DNA of 64,000 nucleotides from Helianthus annuus (lineage: Eukaryota > Streptophyta > Magnoliopsida > Asterales > Asteraceae), in contig NC_035434.2 of assembly GCF_002127325.2 (NCBI RefSeq), positions 78,387,632 to 78,451,631 of the forward strand. Direction: 5' to 3'. The notes under the pieces were generated by a model, which was given only the letters and a program-made list of their open reading frames with translations, made no database searches and had not been told where the DNA came from. Within the stretch, counting starts at the first letter, position 1. Each line of letters starts with the position of its first letter. Made by a program: the position numbers and the translations under genes. Below, in pieces: positions 58,977 through 64,000 of the stretch.

Positions 58977-60892
58977 CTTTTTCTAAGACTTCTCCCTGGA
59001 TCTCTTGAGAGTGTCGGATAGCTTGCGAGAAAACATCTAAAGATCCAACAAGAGGATCTTATAAGCCTAAAGCCTCACAGTATAGATTCACACACACGAT
59101 AGATTTAAAGACTCAAGAGTTAATAAGTTTTCACGTAGTTTAAAGATTCAAGTTTCCAACAAGTTTCACATAGATTCCCATAGATTCAACACCGCAAACC
59201 CACGACCTTCACATGGCACGTTGTACAAAACTTAGAAACATGTCGGAAATGCTTATATATAGGAAGTACCAGCGGCGTATCCACCACGCATCGGGCACAT
59301 CGCTTCTGCCTCGTACTCGGTGTCATGTTACGTGTCGCAATTGCTAAACATAACAACACACTCATCATCACCATCATCATACACACGTAGGTTAACCCGG
59401 TAGATTCAATTAGAGTAACCAAATAGACTTCACATAGATTCCAATGGATTACCCAATAGATTCACATAGATTTAGAGTTAACAACCTCATCACAGTCCAC
59501 AAACAACGAAACCCCGTATGGCACGTGCTACGAAAGTTCGGCAACATGACGGAAGCACTTATATATAGGAAGTACCAGCGGCGTATCCACCATGCTTTAA
59601 TCATGCCACGTCCGTCCCGTCATCGGTGTCATGCTTCGTTATAGATTCCACATAGATTATTCTAGTAGATTCAGCAACTTCAACCCGGGTCCACAAAACT
59701 ACGAACTTCACTTAGCACGTGGTATGGAGGTTTAGTAACATGCCAGAAACACTTATATATAGGAAGTACCAGTGGCGTATCCACCATGTTTCGGACATGC
59801 CATGTCTGCCTCGTCTTCGGCGCTAGGCTACATTTCGTATTTTGTTCCTCAAAACCATACATACATAGATTACGCATAGATTACACTAGAATACACATAG
59901 ATTACACGTGGATTTCACACAGATTCCCCATAGATTACACAGATAGTTTCCCATAGCTTAGATTTCAACATCTCATCACCGGTATGCAAAGCACTAAGTT
60001 TCGCATGGCACGTGGTACGAAAGTTGGTAACATGCCTGTAACACTTATATATAGGAAGTACCAGCGGCGTATCTACCATGTTTCAGACATGTCACTTCTG
60101 TCTCGTATTTCTATGCCAGGTCCCTTTTAGTGTTTCACAACCACAATAACACATAGTTTCACATAGTATCATAGTTGATCAAGATTCCCACATAGGTGAA
60201 CATCATGAACAAAGCTTCATAAATTTAGTTTGATTCTGAGATTAGAATTAGTGTTTTAGATTGCGGACATATGTTCAAGTTGTGTAAAAAGTCTCAAATC
60301 AAACGTAGAATCAAGTTTAAAACCATACATAAAAATCGAGGTAACATAAAAGATAGGCTCATAAAACATAGGATTGTTCCGGGCAGAGAAACGGTGACTA
60401 ACCAAAGTGATTCGAACCCCTTTCGAATTGAGGCAACGTGTCTTGACTTACTTAGACAAATACCTCATCGATGTTAGGCCTACGATATTCGTCCTTTTGG
60501 CCATTTCACGTTCCTAATTGATTGGAAGTTTCGAGACTTTGGCGAGACATAAAATCAAGGAGTGGGACTAGTCATCAAGGTCTGAGTTTCACCTCTATCA
60601 GCAGATAAGACCTACTAGAATATAATAAGGAAATTTCCATCAAGGTTCGGATGTCACTCCTTACTTGAGGACAAATTTCGTGCAAAATACAAACAATGAT
60701 TAGCAGTGTTTCAAAGTATCGAGTGTATATTGTGTCAGCCTTAGGAAAGACATATAAGTTTAGCAGGAAAATATGCTGCTAGGAAGCAGGCACGGTAGAA
60801 TGCATAGTCTTAAACAACAGATAAGAATCAAGATTCCTAGAACTATAGAATAGGGAAAGTATTCCTACTTATCCTAATTCCCTATAGTTATG
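58977..60892 (-). other. D leader with four motif repeats
   Basis: Long non-coding leader. Four copies of ACTTATATATAGGAAGTACC followed by AGCGGCGTATCCACCAT or a close form, at about 59251-59290, 59556-59594, 59750-59788 and 60042-60080. Around them are degenerate repeats (GCACGTGGTACGAAAGTT, ATAGATTCACATAGATT). In D's sense each motif is the same orientation as the LTR motif of A, B and C. Confidence 0.75.
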
Positions 60893-60904
60893 GCTCTGAT
60901 ACGA
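60893..60904 (-). promoter_or_regulatory. D primer binding site (one mismatch)
   Basis: Plus-strand GCTCTGATACGA against the expected GCTCTGATACCA, three bases inside the LTR terminus. The mismatch fits the age of D. Confidence 0.78.
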
Positions 60905-60907
60905 ATC

Positions 60908-61378
60908 TGTCACACCCCAACCGATGGCGGAAACATCGGGGTGCGGCACTAAGCGTTCAGATTGCTCATGAGATTCCATAACACTAGATATTTCAATAGA
61001 AATTAGATTGATTTAAACATAATCTAATAGCATCCACAACCAAACACAAATATCTCATACAAAACATCAAAATAGTTTCAAGTTTGATAGATTAACTAGG
61101 CGAGTTTCTAAGCATCATTCCTAGCTTGTTTCACTCGATACCATAGCATCCTATCAGGCTGCAACATGTATTAAAATAGAGTCAGTACAAAAATGTACCG
61201 GCGAGTATACAAGTTTGAGTATATAGCATAATAGATTAAAAAGACTCATATCCTCAATGTAAATGAATAAAATAGTTTCAGCCATGCTAGTGTTCGCAGT
61301 CCAAGTGATAGCCCAAGTGTCCCGATGCTTTGGTGTTTTCCCAAGACTCAAGGAAAACTAGAATCCTCCTAACAATAC
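60908..61378 (-). mobile_element. D 5' LTR, inner part
   Basis: Starts TGTCACACCCCAACC with CGATGGCGGAAACATCGGGG, an inverted repeat like that at the 3' end of the other gypsy LTRs. It is interrupted at 61379 by a copia LTR, so the outer part is probably beyond the window. Confidence 0.7.
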
Positions 61379-62336
61379 TGTTGGGTTTTTCACATGTTTA
61401 TCAAAGTTAATTTTATCCAAATAAAATTAAAACGCAGCGGAATATATATTTAAAACATGTTACTTTACAAGATTTAAAACCATTTTAAATGCAAAACCCA
61501 ATAACCGGATCCATATATGATATGCATGCTATCAAAATACAACCATAGGGTGTTTTAGAATACTACCATTCCAAGAGCAAGGTGATATGAAGAAGATGAT
61601 ATTCTTGAATGTAAATCTTCAAAGGAGAAGACCTCAAGTTTGCATACCCCAAGCCTCCAACGAACACCTTATGTTGCTAGGATTTGTACACTTGAAATAA
61701 ACTTGTAAAACTCTCCTGAACAACCACTTATGACCGAAAATTAGAGAGTGTTTTTGCAAGTTCTTGCACTTGAATTTTACAGAGAAAAGTATGTTCATCC
61801 ATCTTGCAATTTTGTCATACAAAATATATACAAAGGATGTGAGAGAATTGTGCCAGGAAAACCACCCAATCAAGAAGCATCTAGCATGACAATTTGCATG
61901 CATTCTTATTGGAACAACAAATTGTCTTGGGAAGACTCCCAGGGGGGGGGGGGCACATATGTATTTTATAAAAAAAATTCAAATTTTCTTTTATAAATTT
62001 AAGTCTTATATATAATTTTATAACTTTTATAAAAAACTATAACATCACATGTTAAAAAAATTCATATTACTTTTATTATGTTATTTAACCCATTAAATAA
62101 CAAAATAAAATATTCTCTCAAAATAAATTATCCATATAATTTATTAGTTTGTCAAGTGCAATTATTTAGAAAACCAATTTCTAAATATTGTAAGTGTTAA
62201 TATTTATTTGTTTGATCAAATCATAAATAAATATTATTGGTGTTTGTCTAGCTAGTTGTTGGGTATGACGCGACTTGGATCATAACGTACTAGCCACATC
62301 AATTTAATATGTGTCTTGGGCATACAGAGTCCAACA
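61379..62336 (-). mobile_element. Ty1/copia 3' LTR (958 bp)
   Basis: Perfect six-base terminal inverted repeats TGTTGG and CCAACA. The minus-strand sequence just upstream of the LTR is AAGTGGGAGAT, a typical copia PPT. It has very AT-rich parts and a ten-base G run near 61945. The 5' LTR is not in the window, so the target duplication cannot be checked. Confidence 0.75.
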
Positions 62337-62548
62337 ATCTCCCACTTGCACAAGATACATAGAAGATTGATGCAAGTAGTAAATAACGCCTAACAACGGT
62401 TTACTACCCCTAATGCGTATGGCGAAGTGCCATTCAATAACATCATCCCCTTCAAGTCCCTTACTTGAACATGATTTAGGTGAATCTATCATTTATCCCT
62501 TTGTTATAGATGTCATGTCAAATTCAGAGACATAATGTAACCATTCTC
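62337..62548 (-). mobile_element. Copia 3' internal tail
   Basis: PPT (about 62337-62350) and a short non-conserved stretch. The minus-strand frame over it (MIDSPKSCSSKGLEG...) shows no RNase H motif. It is interrupted on the right by a SIRE-like LTR. Confidence 0.5.
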
Positions 62549-63022
62549 TGTTGATTTACTTTAGCTGGCCTGTAGGACCGAGTTTGGCAGTCAATTGAGT
62601 CAATTCGAGCTAGTACCTACCGAACATGTAGCGGAAATACATATTTGGCATGAATCAAAGCAAAATTGTAGAAGAAATGAGTAGAAACAGATAGAATTCA
62701 CTTTTAACTTGTTTTCACATTAAATCTTCAGAAAACACACGGTCAGCAGTTCGGCTACCCGATGACATCAAAGTTCTGAATGTGAAAACTGACTAGGGGT
62801 ATTTATAGAAGAGACAGGTTCGCTTATATGGACATGACCATATGAGCGGACCTCTTACATGTAGATCCACTTTTATGGCATGTGACCATATAAGCGGACC
62901 TCATCCACTAACATCATAAAATTACATATTTAACCCCTGTACAATACATAATCAACCCATCTAGACCCTATACATTCAACAACTAAGACTAAGACGCAGG
63001 CTTTAGACATTATGCACCAACA
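62549..63022 (-). mobile_element. SIRE-like copia 3' LTR, right side
   Basis: Minus-strand start TGTTGGTGCATAATG, end AATCAACA: five-base inverted termini. The TATA box CTATAAATACCCC lies near 62800-62815. It has the same TGTT(A/G)GTGCA start and AAGGGGGAG spacing as the LTR at 2635, so it is the same lineage. The left border relies on the inverted terminus only. Confidence 0.6.
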
Positions 63023-63024
63023 AA

Positions 63025-63033
63025 CTCCCCCTT
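63025..63033 (-). promoter_or_regulatory. SIRE-like PPT
   Basis: AAGGGGGAG on the minus strand, two bases before the LTR start. Confidence 0.72.
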
Positions 63034-63069
63034 GGATATAGCCGCAGTCTTCGTCTTGTCTTTGGGTCT

Positions 63070-64000
63070 TCAGATGGCTCTATACTTTTCTTCTCTTGAT
63101 TTTGGCTTCCTGCTAAGCGCAATCCTTATTCTTTCATTCTCTTTCTTCTTCGCTTTCTCTTCTTCAACCTGCATCTTCATAAACGTACCTTTCTTTTCTC
63201 CAAGCTTTTCACGTTCACAAGCAGCTTTGCTTTTTATCTTTTCATTGAGCGACCACCATGATGATTTCCACTTAGTTTCAGAATTGATACCTTTCTGAAC
63301 GCAAAGTGCAACAACACGTTGAAACTGTTGCGCTTGTTCTCTATCTTCTGGTTGTTAGTGAATCTTGTTGATGAAAAGACATTCTATATCCTTCACAGAG
63401 CAATTTACAAGCCACATAGGATCATAAACATGTATATCTCGTATCTCCCCTCCTGCTCTGTAAGTAATTATCGCTTCGGTTGAAATACAACTATACACCC
63501 AACCAATGAAGCCTTTATAAAATTCTTGTTCCATCTGAGGCATTGGTATTGTTTTCATCGTTCTTGGCGGTTTGACATTAAAAATAGTCTCTTCGACTCC
63601 CGTTTCAGGATCAACCCTCTTCACTCTCTTAGGATGATGTGGCTTCCGTTTACGAAACTCTTTTAACGATTCATATTTAATGTAACCCCACATAGCAACA
63701 TCATTCTTTCGAATAGGATAATCCAAACATCTTACCTTCGGTAGTTCATCCACATCCCACCAAGGTAATGACATAATGTCATATAAACGTTCAAAGTACT
63801 GAACTCCGCACTCTCTTCTAATTGCATAAGCATTCACTTGAGGTAAGAAACCCCAACTGATGATGTCACCAAGAGATACACTTCGATCACGATGATAATA
63901 CTTCAAAGGTCTCTTGAACTTTCTCTCGTGACTTTTTATGAACCATTTCGACCTATCTTCCTTTTCCATATCCTTTTGAGTGCTATCAAAATTCTTATCT
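63070..64000 (-). pseudogene. Extra ORF of the right SIRE-like element, C-terminal part
   Basis: Open on the minus strand from the window edge to a TAA at 63352-63354 (after FINKIH). It then continues in the same frame through QPEDREQAQQFQRVV to a TGA at 63070-63072, so the TAA is probably a mutation. The part before the TAA is rich in aromatic and basic residues (RKFKRPLKYYHRDR, SLPWWDVDELP, HHPKRVKRVDPETG). The part after it is a highly charged probable coiled coil (EEEKAKKKENERIR). It lies where SIRE elements carry an additional env-like ORF, between pol and the 3' LTR. I see no signal peptide or membrane segment, so nothing supports an envelope role. The start is beyond the window. Function unknown. 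Confidence 0.6.

Larger units (their letters stand above)
1..61378 (-). mobile_element. Element D: old Ty3/gypsy chromovirus, split by three insertions
   Basis: Five minus-strand pieces read in the correct order as one gypsy element: 5' LTR 60908-61378, PBS 60893-60904, leader and gag 57675-60892, PR-RT 44206-45387, RNase H 7751-8259, and integrase-chromodomain 1-780. The joins fit. RT sequence ending in LGLAGYYR at 44211 continues as RFISD at 8254 once F and one copy of its TCGAC duplication are removed. The protease halves meet across element C. About 0.75 kb between RNase H and the integrase core is missing. The 3' LTR lies beyond the left edge. Stops and frameshifts in every piece make this the most decayed element here. 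That it is one element rather than several relatives is inference from order, orientation and the matching joins. Confidence 0.8.

Noticed and set aside
63032..63298. Plus-strand hydrophobic ORF that looks like a membrane protein
   Set aside because: It is the complement of the charged Lys/Glu-rich end of the minus-strand SIRE-like ORF, which always yields Phe/Leu/Ser-rich translations.

Overview
This window is a block of plant nuclear repeats. I see no intact host gene. The evidence is the content itself: Ty3/gypsy chromovirus polyproteins with C-terminal chromodomains and initiator-Met-tRNA primer sites, Ty1/copia LTRs, and a Helitron carrying pieces of plant genes, one of which resembles the co-repressor TOPLESS. 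The gag and pol style is familiar to me from composite-family (Asteraceae) genomes such as sunflower and lettuce. That placement is inference and was not searched.

Layout. The oldest element, D, is a minus-strand Ty3/gypsy element that spans almost the whole window in pieces: LTR 60908-61378, leader and gag 57675-60904, PR-RT 44206-45387, RNase H 7751-8259, integrase and chromodomain 1-780. Other elements split it. C (45388-57674, plus) is a complete LTR element sitting in D's protease. F (8260-44205, minus) sits in D's RT/RNase H region with a perfect TCGAC target duplication. A (2968-7750, plus, 5' half missing) sits at the end of D's RNase H. F is itself split twice. B (10743-21028, plus, perfect ATATG duplication) lies in F's 3' LTR. 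G (25524-40550, minus, with a Tat/Athila-type primer site) replaces F's gag. G carries an 7.9 kb non-autonomous Helitron (27814-35692). Ty1/copia pieces lie at both ends: a SIRE-like 3' end at 781-2967, and a copia LTR interrupted by a second SIRE-like element at 61379-64000.

How the parts relate. No element is clearly autonomous. A, C, D and F carry pol genes broken by stops and frameshifts. B keeps an intact 368-codon gag but has no pol; a 105-bp tandem array occupies part of the space. G has two unfamiliar ORFs and no recognisable pol. B and G would therefore need enzymes supplied in trans. LTR pairs of B, C, F and G look roughly 1 percent divergent by eye, so those insertions are probably recent, while D is far more decayed.

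The points most worth a second look are: paired GC palindromes scattered through G; two hairpins in G with different stems but the same four-base loop, each beside a polypurine tract; a motif of about 38 bp with a TATA core shared by five LTRs and repeated four times in D's leader; a 237-bp foldback and amplified exon-like modules in the Helitron; and an unfamiliar ORF just upstream of the right-hand SIRE-like LTR.
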